Of a stretch of 64,000 nt of DNA, positions 42,001-55,177 are shown one piece after another (position 1 is the first letter of the stretch; every line of letters begins with the position of its first letter). Origin of the DNA: Aquila chrysaetos chrysaetos (taxonomy: Eukaryota; Chordata; Aves; Accipitriformes; Accipitridae); the NCBI RefSeq assembly GCF_900496995.4, contig NC_044024.1, positions 744,001-808,000 on the forward strand, written 5' to 3'. Position numbers and translations under genes: made by a program. Under the pieces are notes generated by a model that did not search any database, was not told where the DNA came from, and worked only from the letters and a program-made list of their open reading frames with translations.

Positions 42001-45000
42001 GCCCAAGTTATTGGTGGGTGGAAAGCTGAGCAGATTTTAAGGTTTTGTACAGTCAGAGTCACGGCTTACTAGAGGCTTAACATTTTAAAATTGGTCTTAC
42101 ATAAGTGCATAGCAAATTTTAAGACAGTCTTGCTTTTGGAGTGATGCTAATGTAATCTAAGTAGCTTGCCTTGCACATTAGTAAAAGAGATGTTATCAAG
42201 GGTCACAAAAGGGTCAAAAAACTTGACCTTTTTGCAGAAGCGGTGTTTTGCAGTCTGTTTAGCTTTGCTCTTGGAAGCAAAATTGTTGCACCTGAAAGAA
42301 CTGGTCTGAGACCATCCTGGTTTGTCAGCAGTTTGCACGTTGTCCATTGCTGACACTTACTGAGCAGATGGGTTGTTGCTTCCTCCTCCTTTTGATAGTC
42401 TGCGTGAAGTTCCCTGTCATTGGTGTAAGGGGGAGGACACTTAGCAAAAAGGAGAGAGTACTTAAACACAAGTGCAGACTGACTAGTAATGAGGGACTTA
42501 AAAATACTAAGATTTGCCGGTGACTACAGTGATGTGTTTTCTGTGGGTTTTGGGTTTATTTTCTGGAAAGTTTGTGTATCATTAACGTTTGTCAAAATTA
42601 ACTTTTTTTGCAAGGTTACTATAGACAAAATTACTTCACTCTTTAATGTAATCTTTCAGAATTGTAAGTAATTTAAAGTCAGAAAATCCCATTTGTTAAT
42701 CAGACTCTTCTGAGTACACCTCTTCAGTCGATCAGATAATCTGAAATGTTGCCCTCCCTCACCCATGTTCCTTTTCCAGCCCTCCGCTGGGAGGGAGCAA
42801 CCTTTGCTTTCTCACGCCCAAAGGTCCCGGCGTAAGAGGGACCTGCCCTCTTCCCGTGCTGCGGGGATACAGGTGCACTGTGCACCTTCCTCCTCACACG
42901 CAAACTGCAGCAGAGGGGGAAAACTGAGGCAGCCCAAGCCCCTCGCCCCTGGACCACCCTGCTTGGCCAGGGAAGGCTGAGCCCACCTGCAGGGTGCTGT
43001 GCAGCTGGGCTGCCCCGGGAAGGAGGAGGAGACCCCAGCTCTGCTGCAGGGAAGGGGGGGATCTTCCACCAGCAAAAGGCACTTGATGCAGCCGGGCTGA
43101 GCAGGGCTGGAACATCCTACCTCCCTCAGCTTGACAGCCGCAACCGGGTAGTAGTGCCCAGGCAGCGCAGGGTGGCAAGTGAAGTCCCTTAGCAGCAGCT
43201 CTGGGGTACCTTCTGCACCCCCAGAAGCTGGAGGCTGCAGTTTTACCAACACATTGTTTAAGATTTTGTTTCTTTGTTTTGTTGTGGGTTTTTTCGCTTC
43301 CAACTAATGTGTCCAAATGTTCTGAAATGCAAATTCACGGTGCAGAAATGAAGGGTGGTGGGTTTTGTTTTGCTTTCCTCTCTAGAGAGACAAGCCCTTG
43401 CTCTCAGACAGGGCCAGCTCACAACCTGGGGAAAGTTGAAAGGCTGCACTCTGAACCCTCCCATGGGAAAGCAGTGGGGCCGGGATCCCTGGGCTCTCCA
43501 GGCTGGCAGGAGCAGACACAGCTGAAATCCTCTCTTGAGACGCTGGTGCTGGGGGGGTCTGTGCTTGCCATGTGCCTGGGGATAGGTTCATGGCAGCAGA
43601 GGGGAGCTGCAGCCCGCTTGCAGGCAGGCAGGAGCGTGGTTTTGTCCGTGGCAGCTTCTGGTGCAGACAGCTCTGAACCGCGGCAGGGATGCTCTCCAGG
43701 AGAGTGGGTCTGGCTGCTGGTCCTCCTGCACCCTGCGGGGAACCAGTGCTAGAAATGCAACTCTTCTGCTCAAAAGAAGGTGTTCCTGGATGCAACTCAG
43801 CAGTTAGTAATTACGCTTTATTTGGATAAAGCTTCAATTTAGCATTTTTTTCCCACAAAACTAATCTTTTAAGACTAATATTCTGTGTGCTGGATTGTAC
43901 GTTAGGGCAAATGAATGGTGCAGGTAACAGTCAAAGGAAGGACTTTCCCAGTAAAATCATGGAATAACTCATCCAGTGAACCTGTTGACTGCTGGCACAG
44001 TGAACCCGTGATTCCTGACCTTTGGCTTTCTTGACAGGTGACTGATGAAATGGCTGCAGAGGCTGGAAGTCAAGTCGGAGACTGCTAAATCTTCATGTCA
44101 TTCATACTCAGCCCAGAGGCAAGGCTGTGAGCCCGGACTGTGCGTGCAGAGGTTTTGCTCTTTGGGGTGCTCGCTTGCCCTGGGAGCGTGGCGGGGTGAG
44201 CCTTTCTGCAGGCAGCAAGGGGAGCTGGCCGGGGCATGCTGCAGTGAGCAAAGCAGGTATCTCGTCGGAACTAACATAGCTGAAGGTGCGGTGAGCCAGG
44301 GAGCTCGTACATATGGGGCTGCTGGTGTTGACAGACGTAAGGGTCACTGCATTGCTCTGCTGTCGCCTTGTCCAGGGGGGCAAGGCCCGTGCTGCATGTG
44401 GGGATGGGTCCCTGTGAAACAGGAGTAAGGAAACCCTTGTTTCCAGGGTTTGCTCTAGATTTTATTCTCTATCCTAGTGAGAATAAAAAGCTATGAAAAA
44501 TGTACTTGCTGATGTGGGAAGGATAGCTTCATTATTTCCACCTTGGTTATTTTCCTTGAACCTTGCCACCCTCTTGGTGGGAACCTTGCCTACGTTTCAG
44601 AGTTCAAAGCCATTTGCTCTTACAGGAAAGCGAATGGGGATGGTTTTGTTCAGTGTGTTACAGCCTCCCTGTTCCTGGCACCTTGGCACATCTGGCTTCC
44701 TAAGCCTTTTGTGTCTGACAAGCTGCTGTTTGTGCTGTAGACCAAAGCCGGGGAGCTGAATGTCAATAAGAGCCTTAGGGACAGTGAGGCAGATGTGGAT
44801 GGGCAGCAGCCGGGCACACTGCTGCCGCCCTGATGCTCGGTTCTCGCTGCAGGTTTGGTGGCTTGGGGGTACAAGCTTTCCTAGTGCTGCCACCGTGCCC
44901 AGGTGGGAGGGGACAGAGCGATCGCCATCTGTCCCGGCTGAACCCCTGCATGTGCAGAAGGCATGGCTCCAGCTCCTCCCGAGAGGTCGGAGACAGCATC

Positions 45001-45585
45001 TCCTGTGCTGCACTGGCTTGAAACAAACCTTCAGACAGCACCTGGGTGAAACACGTCTCAAAGAGACCCTTGCAAACCGCATCTCTTCCCCCAGTGCTGC
45101 ATTGCTGGCAGTGTGAAGAGCATAACATGAAACACAAGCTCCCTCTAAAAGGGTAAAAGTAGCTCTCTATTTTAAGAGAGAAATGAAGAATACAAAACCA
45201 AAGTGGGGACAGGCTGAGCAGCGGTCCCAGTGCAATTGTGCAGGTAACTTCTTTTGCAAGGAGGTATGTTAGTGGACAACATACAGGGAACTGCTACAGA
45301 ATGGACAGCTATTGCTAATTGCTGTTGTTCCAGTGCATACAAGGTATTTTAAAGCACCTCTTGACCTGACCGAAAGTTAGGCTAGCTGAGCTTTACAACT
45401 TGCTGCAACCTCAGAAAGAAGTGGTGCAGGGTCTGCACACTCCAGTGAGTAAAGCATGGACATACCCGCAGTAAGGACCATTACATCTCTTTCTAATCGA
45501 ATGGAATGGAAAGGAAAATGAGGAAAGGCAAAATAAATGCCATCTTCTGGGTGGTTCTTGCTAAGATATGTTTTTGCATTGCCAG
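39081..45585. other. intergenic between YIPF6 and the possible STARD8 upstream exon
   Basis: AT-rich to about 40.2 kb, then islands of higher GC (40.2-41.6, 42.7-45.1 kb). I see no exon, RNA gene or mobile element that I can support. A CACAAGAGGGCGG sequence at 41440 weakly resembles a CTCF core. Confidence 0.6.
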
Positions 45586-45623
45586 TTTTCCCTGTATTGG
45601 GCGGTGGTTTCTGTCCATGGACA

Positions 45624-46130
45624 ATGGAGGCAAGGAGTGTTGAATGCCGAGCAAAGCCACCTCCATCTCCAGGCCAGTGGGATGAGCTTCTGACCTGGCG
45701 CTCTTCAGTTGATGAGGAAGGTGTCTATGGCTTCTTCTGTCCAACAAGCAGCGAGCGCAGTCCTGAGGATGAGCCTGACTATGCTTCGATAGACAATGAC
45801 TCCTTGTGCTCTCTGGGTGGATCTTTCCCCAGGAGAACCTGGGGGCACCATCCAAGGTTTATCAGCCTCGTGGAGAATTGTGCAGGGCACAGAGGGGATG
45901 CTCCAAGCAAGAGTAAATTTTTCAGCAGTGGTGAAGCATTGGCCTTTGATGAACTTTCTCAGACAAAGCATGGGTATGTGCTCGAGCAGAGTGAAGCACA
46001 TCCAGTGCAGCAGCTCAAGGTTCTCCGGGCAGACCTGGGGAGAGACCACAACATCCCAGACTGGGAGGAAGATGAGGATAATGCCTTGTCTCTGTCTCCT
46101 GGGGAAATGAAGACATGGCCCAACTGGCTG
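45624..46130 (+). CDS. possible alternative 5' coding exon of STARD8 (169 residues)
   Basis: An open frame from ATG 45624 to a strong donor CTG|GTAAGTGT at 46131, phase 0, giving 169 residues. A plausible acceptor (TTTTTGCATTGCCAG) ends at 45585, so the exon could instead start at 45586 and be internal or have the ATG within it. The peptide has a PPPSP motif (12-16), WDELLTWRSS (19-28), an acidic, serine-rich stretch (PEDEPDYASIDNDSLCSLGG) and an acidic end (DWEEDEDN, ending WPNWL). I do not recognise a domain. The phase-0 donor fits the STARD8 34-nt exon at 62738, and long DLC-family isoforms are known to use extended acidic N-termini. It could instead belong to another gene or be a chance frame. 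Confidence 0.45.
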
Positions 46131-47519
46131 GTAAGTGTATCTGTCTTTCAGGCATATTCACAACCAGAATCGAGGCATTTCAGAGCGCGGTGACTGTGGG
46201 TGCCCCATTACCTGCACCCTTCAGGCACCTGGCTGGTCCTGAGGTTGGGGTGCTCCTGGCTGATGTCGAATGTCTTCATCTTCTCTCTACCCTTAACTCC
46301 TGCTTCAGGCCAGTGAAGTGCAGTTTAAATCCACTGCATGAAGCTGACTTTGTACCCTTTAACAGTCTCATGCCCTGCAGGGTTTCTACCCAAATAGGAA
46401 CCAAATTCCCGCTCACCCTGGGGCGGTGGTTGAGGGGAGCAGGGAGTACATCAAGGGACTGAGGGCAAAATGGGTCCCTGGGGGCCTGCAGGAAAGGCCG
46501 TTGGGACAAGCAGCTCTGGCCTGGGGAGTCTGCGCCGGCTGGTTTCCTCCGCATTTGGGTCTGGTCGATCGTGGGCTTTGCTCAAGGCTTCTGCTGTGGC
46601 TGTGGACCAGCAGGCTCCTGGGTGGGCTCCCTCACCTGTTGTATTTGTGCTCCTTGTGCATCATTTCTGTCTCTTGGGGTCTCAGTAAGATCTCTGTCCC
46701 CCCTTTTAAGTCCCTCTGTTTACAAGAAACTCATACAAACATAATTACCCTTGAGGCCTCTGGCTCCCCGTTAAATTTGGTTGCAAAGGGCTGATGGGCT
46801 CTGGAGCCCTTAGAGCAGGGCAGCCATGCCTGCACACAGAACCACCGGCCGAGCCTTGTCCCTGCGGCTGTTCGCCAAGCACAAAGCAAGCAGCAGGCAT
46901 CGGGGCTCCAGGCAGCTCCAGCCCGACTGCTCCTGGTCCTGCTGCACATCAGGCTGGGCCTTCTGGTTCGCTTTCCCATGCAAAACAACTCTGTTTTGTT
47001 TCTCTTGTAACTGAAGCTACATGAAGCCGCTGGAGTGGTTGCTGATGTTAGGACTGCTCTGCCGTTGCCCAGGCAGCGGATGGAGTGCTGTGCGGTTTTC
47101 CTGCCCAGCCTCAGCCCTGTTTCACCTTTGCTCCTGCGCAGTTTCATGGTTGGGCAGGAGCACGTCTTCCTCTGATGTGGTTCTGGTGAGAGGGGTCTGC
47201 TCCTGCGCTGAGTCAGGTGGCTATAGCCATGGCCAGGCAGTTAGGATAGCTGCTGCATGTCCTGCCTCGCCCCTCCCTTGCGTATGGACGGGAGTTAATT
47301 TTCCCTGGTTTTCCGAAGGAGACTGCATGTCTGCTGCTCTGCCCTGCGTTGGGTCTGCTGTACCGGGCACCGGGATCAGTGTGGCACTCAATTGTTTTCA
47401 CAGGTATGGTGGCCTTTGTATGAGCCACCCTTAGACTGACCAAACCATCTCCAGAAAAGCAATTCCCAAAATCAGGCTGAGCTGCTTTAGCACCTGGCAC
47501 TTTTTCCTGCCATTGAAGT

Positions 47520-47551
47520 AAGTATATGCGTGTGTATGTATACATACATAT
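47520..47551. repeat. (TGTA)/(TACA)-type simple repeat
   Basis: TATGCGTGTGTATGTATACATACATATGTG-like sequence, a short degenerate purine-pyrimidine repeat with a palindromic centre (GTATACATAC). Confidence 0.65.
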
Positions 47552-50500
47552 GTGCCCTGCTTCATTCTTTGCTTCAGCAAGACAGGTGCTGCAAAGGAAA
47601 ATGTACAGGGTAATGAGATTTAAAATTAACAGATCCCTACCTAGAGCTGCTTCTCCACCTGCTGACGGGTGCCAGGCTGTGGTCCCTTGCATGGTCCCGT
47701 GGGTCCGTACAAGCTACTTAAGCCCACACAGGCTGAAGCTTAACATATACCAACTGCTGTTGTCTTCCTGATGGCATCTCCTGGCTCAAAGCTTGTACCT
47801 TGTGCTTGAAGCATCTGGGTTGTGCTCAGGAAGGTACTTGGGGTGTCACCAGTGCTCTGGCTGGATCATGCTTGTTCCTGGGAGCTCTGGTGCATCCAGA
47901 TCGCATGGAACTGCCCACCCTCTCCCTGCAAACCCCAAACACCTGGATCAAGCTGAGGAGCCAAGAGCATATGTCCTGTCTTTCCCCCAAATGTGTTTTG
48001 GGGCTGGTCATCGTTCCTTGCCGTGTGCTGGCACCGCGCAGCGGTTGATGGCTGCGTTTGGGGTGGAAGGTGGGCTGGGCGCAGGATGGGCAGCCGGTGT
48101 CCCAGACTGGGGTGTTCTCCTGCCTGCTCAGGCCGAGGGCAGCCGGCTCGCTGGAGGGAGCTGGGGGGACGGCGGGCTGCCGTTGGCGTGGCTGTGAAGG
48201 GCTGATAGGGATCCGGGATGCTCTTGGTCTGGTCCACCTGCAGCATGTCCGGCCCTGCGCAGGCAGGCAGCTCTTTCTTTGAAGCTCCCTCTGCCTCTGA
48301 GGAGGGAGTGGGGAACCAGACGGCTGGGTCTGGCTAAATGAGTGTTTTCTTGTTATCCTGAGGCAGATGTTGAACTGCCTTCTTACAGGAGCCAGCAGGG
48401 CTCTGTGAGTGAGGGCTTACACCAGGGCTCCCCACTGGGAGCGGGACCGTCGCCTCCTGACAAAATCTGTCTGGAGGAGCAGTCCGTACTCCCTCCCTGG
48501 CAGGACAGGGATGCTTGCTTGGCTTTTTTCCCATGCAACCCAGGAGATGGGAAATCCCTCCCTTGGACCATGCCCCGTGTTTGACTTCCCGGCAGGTGCT
48601 GCCTCTGCCCGCTGCACTTTGCTCAGTGTGAAGGAAGGAGAGGAGCTGCTGCTGGGCTCCTCTGTGCTTCTCCTGCCATTGCAGATGCTGCCTGATGCAA
48701 GGCAGGAGTCTGTGATGAGCTCATCGCTTTCTACAAGAAAAAGGCAGGGTGTAAATTTCAGAGCTCAGCAAGAACTGCTGGATTTCACTTGGATTGTGTT
48801 TTCTGGTTCTTTTCAAGTCTTATTCTGGCATTTTGTGTTGCTGTCTCAGAATCATAAACAGATGGTGCAATTATTTATGCCATGCACTTATTTAAAACCT
48901 GCCTCTCCCCATAATTCAGTCCTTTAGCAAAACAAATGTGGCTGAGAGCTGGGATGGGGTTGCTGCCTCTTTCTTTCTCAGGGCTTCTGAATTCTTCACA
49001 GCAGCAGCGACAGAATCCCGAGACAGCGCAGCCCTGCACTTGGCATGGGGACAGCCTGGTCTGGCACCCAGCCCACAGCCAGGATGTGTCCTGGGGAAAC
49101 GGGCCCTGGGACAGGGACTGGGGTGAGTGCAGAGATGGGGCAGAGGCTGCTGGCTTCTCAGGCTCAACAGCCTCAAGGCGTCTCTGTAATTTGGAAAGGA
49201 AAGGTGCTTTTGTTCTGACTTTGTGCTTTAAGGGACTTGTAACCTGACTGTGAAAGTTTGGGTGGGCTTGGATGTTTCCAAGCAGGTGGGTTTGAACCCA
49301 GGATACAAGTCCATGTTGCTGTGGCCCCTGGAGCCCTCTCCCTGGCTGGCAGAAAGGCAGGCAGCCATGCAGGCTGTGGGGCTCAGTGCTTTCTGCCCGG
49401 AGCAGCACAGCCACTTCAGGCTCTGAGCACTCAGGACAGAGATCCTGCTTGTTTAGTCTTTGCTTCCTTCACTTTTCCTCTTCTACCTCTTGATCAGCTT
49501 TGGAGTGGGGAACCAGGGCACGTCGCTCCAGCTCAGCCCTTTGGCGTGGGGCCGAGGGCAGGACGCTCTCGCTGGGACGAGCCTGGCAGCCCCTGCGGCC
49601 GCAGGGGGCCGGGGGAAGAAAAGAATTTGCTGTCAAATAATCATGCTTTTGTGTGTGTGAGGGTTTGTGTAAAGGGTTTTCTGAAGCTGCCTCTGAGTTT
49701 TCCTGGCGTCCCCAAAGAAGGTTAGCAGCAGCGCGCGTGGCTTCCGTCCAGCCCTGGAAATACCCCTGGGGCTGCGGTGCCCGTGGGCATGGGACAGGCA
49801 CTGGCTGTCCCCGAGCAAGAAGCGTCTCTCCTTATTCATGCAGTCAATGGCCTAAAGAAAGGGCATCATTGTGGCAGCGATTTTTACTGAAACGGTGCCA
49901 AGAGAGGCTGTGCCTGATGCTGGTTTGTTTTAAATGTCTTCTGTGATGCTCCTGTATGGGAAGAGCACCATGCCTTCAGCATGCTGCCGCCTGCTCTGTG
50001 CTTGCTGGACCCAGCTGCTTCTGCCCTGGGCACCCTCTCAGCTTTGGTGTGTTCTGCTGTTGGGGTGCCTGCAAGATCGGCCCAGCTCTGGCCGGGTTTG
50101 CAGCCACAGCACCAAACCTGGGCTCTTGAGGACAACCTGGGAGCATCTCCTGGCTGCTGGGCTTTGCACTGTGGTCTTCTGCACCTTAGCAAGGAGACTT
50201 GCTTGGCCAGGCAGTGGGTTGAGCACAGTCCTTGGCTCGTGGTGGCAATCCTCCAGAGCCCCCAGAGTGCTGGAGCGTGACAGCAGAGCCCAGTAAGCCA
50301 AACAGGGCACAGGCTGGCTTGCAGAAATCTTTGGGTCCTGTCACCTTCGTACTCCCACCTGCTCTGGGGATGCATGCCCTGGTACTTGGAGCCATCAGGG
50401 AATTTGACTTCGGGCTCCCGTGAGCAGAGCTGCTTTGTTCCTGGCACTGCTCTCTGCACAAGAAGCTGTGCTGGACAGGGTTTGCCTCTGAATTCGGGTG

Positions 50501-52496
50501 TGGAAGACTTAGTACGTGAATGGTCCAAGCCTGCGCAAGTGAGAAGAGGCTGCATGTGAATTTGTCATGTGGGGTTAAACTTGCAAAGACCTGCCCTTGC
50601 TTGCAGGGAGCAGAGCACTGCACCTGACAGAGATTCCTCTGTCTTGTTAATTAATCCCAAACCTCGTCCAGAATTAGGGCTGTGATCTTCCCCAGACAAC
50701 AGCTGTCGCTAGAACTATGTGCAAAAATATACAAGTAGGTCAAATGTAGTGTATTAAGTGGCATTTAATTGTGCAAGCCTGAAAAACAGATGTGTCTCTG
50801 TTGCCTGTGATTATTTTTTTTTAGCTGCTGAGGGTGTTGGCTGTCGGAGGCAGGTAGCTGGGCACCGGTAGGAGCCAGCCAGCTCTGGCTCTGTGTGCGT
50901 GTGCTGGTGCCCCTTGTGTGATGCCAACCCTCCCTGTGCTGCTCTCAGACAGCCCTGCTGCAGGGCAGGGTTTGGCTTTGGCAGGAGGGGGATTAATCTA
51001 CTTTTTCTGCCCTGCAGCTGCTGTTCCGGTGCAGGCAGGAGAGGCTGGCTGTGAAGGGGAAGGGGTCCCAGGCAGCCCCTTGCTAAACTGGCTGCGTTTC
51101 TGGGCCTGAGCTCGTGCGGAGAGCACGGGTGCTCGGGACTGTCCCCCTCCATCCAGCCCCTGGGATGGAGTCAGGCTGTGCCCCAGGGCTTGGGCTGTCC
51201 TGTGACTGTTAATAGCACAGCCCTTTGCTTTCCTATACATTTGCCACAGGAGCCTCCCTGCTCTTGCTAATAATAAGAGATGCTCGCAATTCCTTGTGCT
51301 GGTCTGGCGCCTGCCTTTGGGGGCAGAGGATTAATGTCCCAGCCAGGCTCTAGCAGCTCAGTAATATTCCCATGGGAAGGGAAAGCTGCCTGGGAGCATT
51401 CTGCTTATGCGACTTGTTTACACATAAAAATGCAGCCTGTATTATATTTTGTTTTCTTTCCAAGGTGCCTATATGAAAACTACGGCATAGCAGTGTGTTT
51501 CTGCTGGGGTTCTGTCTAGCATGGGAATCTTTGTAGACTCTTCCCAGACACTCTTAGGTACTTGAATCTAAATAGAGTTAAAATTGGTTAGGTATACAGG
51601 TCTCAAAGCCATTTTCCTTCTGTATCACTCAGATCTATTTGTAATTTGTGTAACTTGTCTATAGTATCTCAAAAATGTTACCATATCAGTCATGCTCTTT
51701 TAAATGCATGTAAATAGCGCGCTTCCCCCACGCTGAGCACAAGCCCGGGGCACTGCCAGATCCCAAACTTAAACCAGTCAGCCTCAAATACAGACAGAGG
51801 GAGGGGCGTGTGGTGAGGAATGACCTGAGCTCGTGTGCCGAGCCCATGGATTTGGAAACGATAGTGTAAAAGCTGAGACCAAGTGTCCCCAGTGGGTAGT
51901 AGCTACCGTGGGTAGATGAAGAAGGAGGAGCGGGAGGAAGGATGGAGCCAGGCGCCCAGATCCTCCATGATGCCCTGGCTCAGTGTGTTCCTGGTGGACG
52001 TCCACCATGGCTGTGGCCCCCGGTTATTTCTGCTTCACCCGCCAGGGTCCGGGAGGTTGGTTTTTGCTGGTGGTGTCACTGCCCTCACCTGCAGCCTGGG
52101 GAGCACAGAGGTGGGGGGTCCTGGTGAGCCCTGGGTGGCATGCGGCTGCTGGCCTCGGGGAGGGAGGGCACCCAGCTTTGGGGGAGAGCCAGGACGCTCG
52201 TTAACAAGGCTAACGTTTTTATGTTAATAGAATTTAATGGTGCAAACCTCCTGTTGTTGAAGTCTTCAAGTTTTCTGGCTGACAGCTGCGGGCTTATAGA
52301 TCCGTAGAAGTCTCAGTGAATTGGGGCAGGAGCACACCCCACCTTGCGCAGCAGAAATTCCACAAAAACATCTTTGACTAATTTTTTCGGTGATGGCATC
52401 TCTTATTTAGTGAAATTGGGGAGTTTTGCGAGCCTGTGAGGACTAGTCATCTGAAAAGTTTATTTGGCTTTTGTGTGTATACTAAATAAATCAGTA

Positions 52497-52526
52497 TTTG
52501 TAAATACATGCACTGGTATTTACAAA
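52497..52526. repeat. perfect 11-bp inverted repeat of forkhead-like sites
   Basis: TTTGTAAATAC (52497-52507) and GTATTTACAAA (52516-52526) are exact reverse complements separated by 8 nt. Each arm holds a GTAAATA forkhead-type core. It sits in an AT-rich island in otherwise GC-rich DNA. Confidence 0.6.
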
Positions 52527-53837
52527 CCAGACCATTCTTTGCAGTGAAATGCACAGATTCAGCCTTTGCCAGGACCTTTGAGGGGACTGGGGAGGGCGGG
52601 GGGCTTCTTGCAGCCATGGATAAGGCAAGGGGCCCTTGGGTCTTCTGAGGGAGTCCAGTGTGCGTCTGGGCTAAGGAAAAACATAATTGGCGTTGGAGAG
52701 TGAAGTGTTAGCAGGATGCAAGTGCCACAGGTGCTGGCAGAGGGTGACATCCCACTCCTCTGTCTCGGCCTTTGGGAAGGGACTTGCCGGGGGGATGCCC
52801 GTGGGACCAGCTGGCTGCTCTATTGCTGTGGGATGGGGGATTTACGCCTTTGGCCCCAGAAGGGTTACAGGGGTGCTGCCCTGCTCACCGGAGTGAAGTT
52901 TCCTTTTGCCGCAGGAGCTGGCACGTGGGGATTAAGTAATTGCCTAATTGTCCGTCAAGAGAGGGAGGCTTTCCCCCGGTGCTGGGTCTCCCGTGCAGCC
53001 TGCGGCAGCGCGTGGCATCCCGGCAGCCGAGCGACTGCCCGCATCCTCCCTCGCAGGCAGTGCCCGTCCCCAGCACCTCCCGCCCGTGCCCCGGGACCCC
53101 GCTTACGCCTCCCGGCAGGAGCTACGGCCGAGCACGATGCTGCTGATGCTGGCTCGTTTACGAGGAGGAAAACATCCCCAAAGGCGCCGACACGGTGCGC
53201 TCGGGCAGGAGTGGGGCCAGGCATGTGTCCTGGCCACCAGGCGAGCTGCTTGCCCTGCTCCAGCCCTCGCACAGGGTGCCCGGGGCACGGGCAGTGGCTG
53301 CAGCACCAGGAACGGGCTGGTTTGCCAGGTGAGTGGCATGTGCCCCGCAGGCAAAGGCCGGGCATTTCCCCTTGTCCTGGTCACAGCACCAGCCCAGGCG
53401 GCATATTCATAGCTTGTCTGTTGCTCCTCAAAGTAGAAGCAGCAGCTGCCCTGCTGGAAGTAACTCTCCTTTATCGTTAAATGGCTCTTTGTTTGCATGC
53501 GTGCGTGTGTCAAGGCTGATCACGTTGGATGGTGATCTTTCGTAATCGAGCCTGCATTGGCCAAAACTTCCCGTACTGATCGCCATCCCACGGCATCCCT
53601 CCTGGTGCTGTGTGACCTCTTCCAGCACGGTGCTTTCTGCCAAGCGGGACTGATCTGCTCCCCAGGGCGGATGAGCTGGGGCCACCGCCAGTGGGATGTT
53701 TGGTGACGTCTGGTTGAGCAGCACAGGCCAGGAGCCCCCTTATGAGTGACAAAATTAGGTACCTGGTCCAAGAGACAACATGACTTCTTTTTGAATGGCT
53801 TGTTTTCAGAATGAAAACCAGAGTTTCGACTCTCATC

Positions 53838-53841
<4 letters not shown>

Positions 53842-53875
<34 letters not shown>
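53842..53875. repeat. poly-A tract (34 nt)
   Basis: Uninterrupted run of 34 A. No AATAAA or recognisable coding remnant lies just upstream, so a processed-gene tail is not supported. Length is likely polymorphic or uncertain in assembly. Confidence 0.85.
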
Positions 53876-53881
<6 letters not shown>

Positions 53882-55157
53882 TCTTAACAGTTTTCTCATG
53901 TTCCCGAATGCTCCATCAGAGGCTGGAGCATGCATGTTGTCATTGTTTTTAATGACGAACTTTTTAAGGGAAAGGCAGTGGTGGCAGGCGGGCAGGGAGC
54001 TCGCCGCCTCACCGGCAGTACGGGGCGGCCGTGGGACAGCGGGAAGCTGGGGAATGTCTTCTGCTGCTTTTCAATGCTCACGTATCTCAGCAGGCTTCTT
54101 GTGGTCCAGCTGCTGCGGTGCCCGGTGCCTCTTCAATAGCAGGGCACCAAGCCCAGCAGAGACCGTTGGCCTCTCGGCTGGAGCCCAGCGCCGAGGTCCG
54201 TGCCGGGGCTGGCATCGCAGCCCGAGCCCCAGCCGTGGGGTGCCGTGTGCTGGCACGGGGCGGCTGGTCCAGCACAGGAGGGGTTCAGCCCTGTCCTTGG
54301 AAAGGCAAGGTCTCTGCAGCCTCCCTGGTGACACTTCCCGTGGGCAGCAGGTTTCACGTCTTCTCCACCCCTTCTTCTCGCCACCGCCGCGGTGTCGGTG
54401 TCACAGCCCCTGCCCGGCGCTGCCAGCCCTGCCCCGTCAGCACCCGCCCAGCAATTCAGCGTTATTAAAAGAAAAGGGTTACTGTTCCCGCTATGCTAAT
54501 AGGGCAAACGCCTGCTCTGCAGTAGCTGCTCCCTTCCTGACCTCAGGGAAATGCCTGCACACAGCAGCAAGTGGAAAATCACTGCATGCTAATGGCTCGC
54601 TGGGGCTGCTCGCTGGCCAGGCGCGGCTTGCCCCCTGCTCACGTCTCTTGAGATGCTCCATGTTTTCCAGCAAAAGTGGGGCCAGCCTTCGGGAGTGGTA
54701 CCAGCAGCGATGGTGGCTTCTCTTGCCGGCAAGGATATTGCCTGGCAGGCTGCCAGCCTTTAGCTGTTATTAATACTGTGCCTGGGTGCTGCTGAGCAAC
54801 AGCCGTGACAGCAATAGCTCATCAATGGGACAGGAATAGCTCCTGGCCTCAGGCCTGTTCGGAGGCGACATGGGATCCTCTGGGTGATGATCTGCTGTGA
54901 GAAGAGGTTGTACCTGTCCTCCAAAATACTGGCCCTGTCCTATGACTTACGGAGAAAGCAAGATGTTTGTCGCAGTGCTGGGTCTGATTAGTGAGCCATC
55001 CCGGTGTCTGTCCCAGCTCTGGGCAGCGTGGGCATCTGCTGGGTGGGAAACTCTTAGCAAGCCTGTACAGTGTGGAGTTTTCCTTAGAATTAGCCTTTTA
55101 AAATTAACTCGAGTTTAAAATGGGCTTTCACATAAGTCTGAAGGTCATAGTGATACA

Positions 55158-55177
55158 TCTATATATAGAGAGAGAGA
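55158..55177. repeat. (TA)n(GA)n simple repeat
   Basis: CTATATATAGAGAGAGAGAA, a short compound dinucleotide repeat. Confidence 0.75.

Noticed and set aside
52716..54773. Frames of 254 and 291 codons
   Set aside because: No domain, no repeat of conserved motifs, several alternative frames equally open; consistent with low stop frequency in GC-rich DNA.
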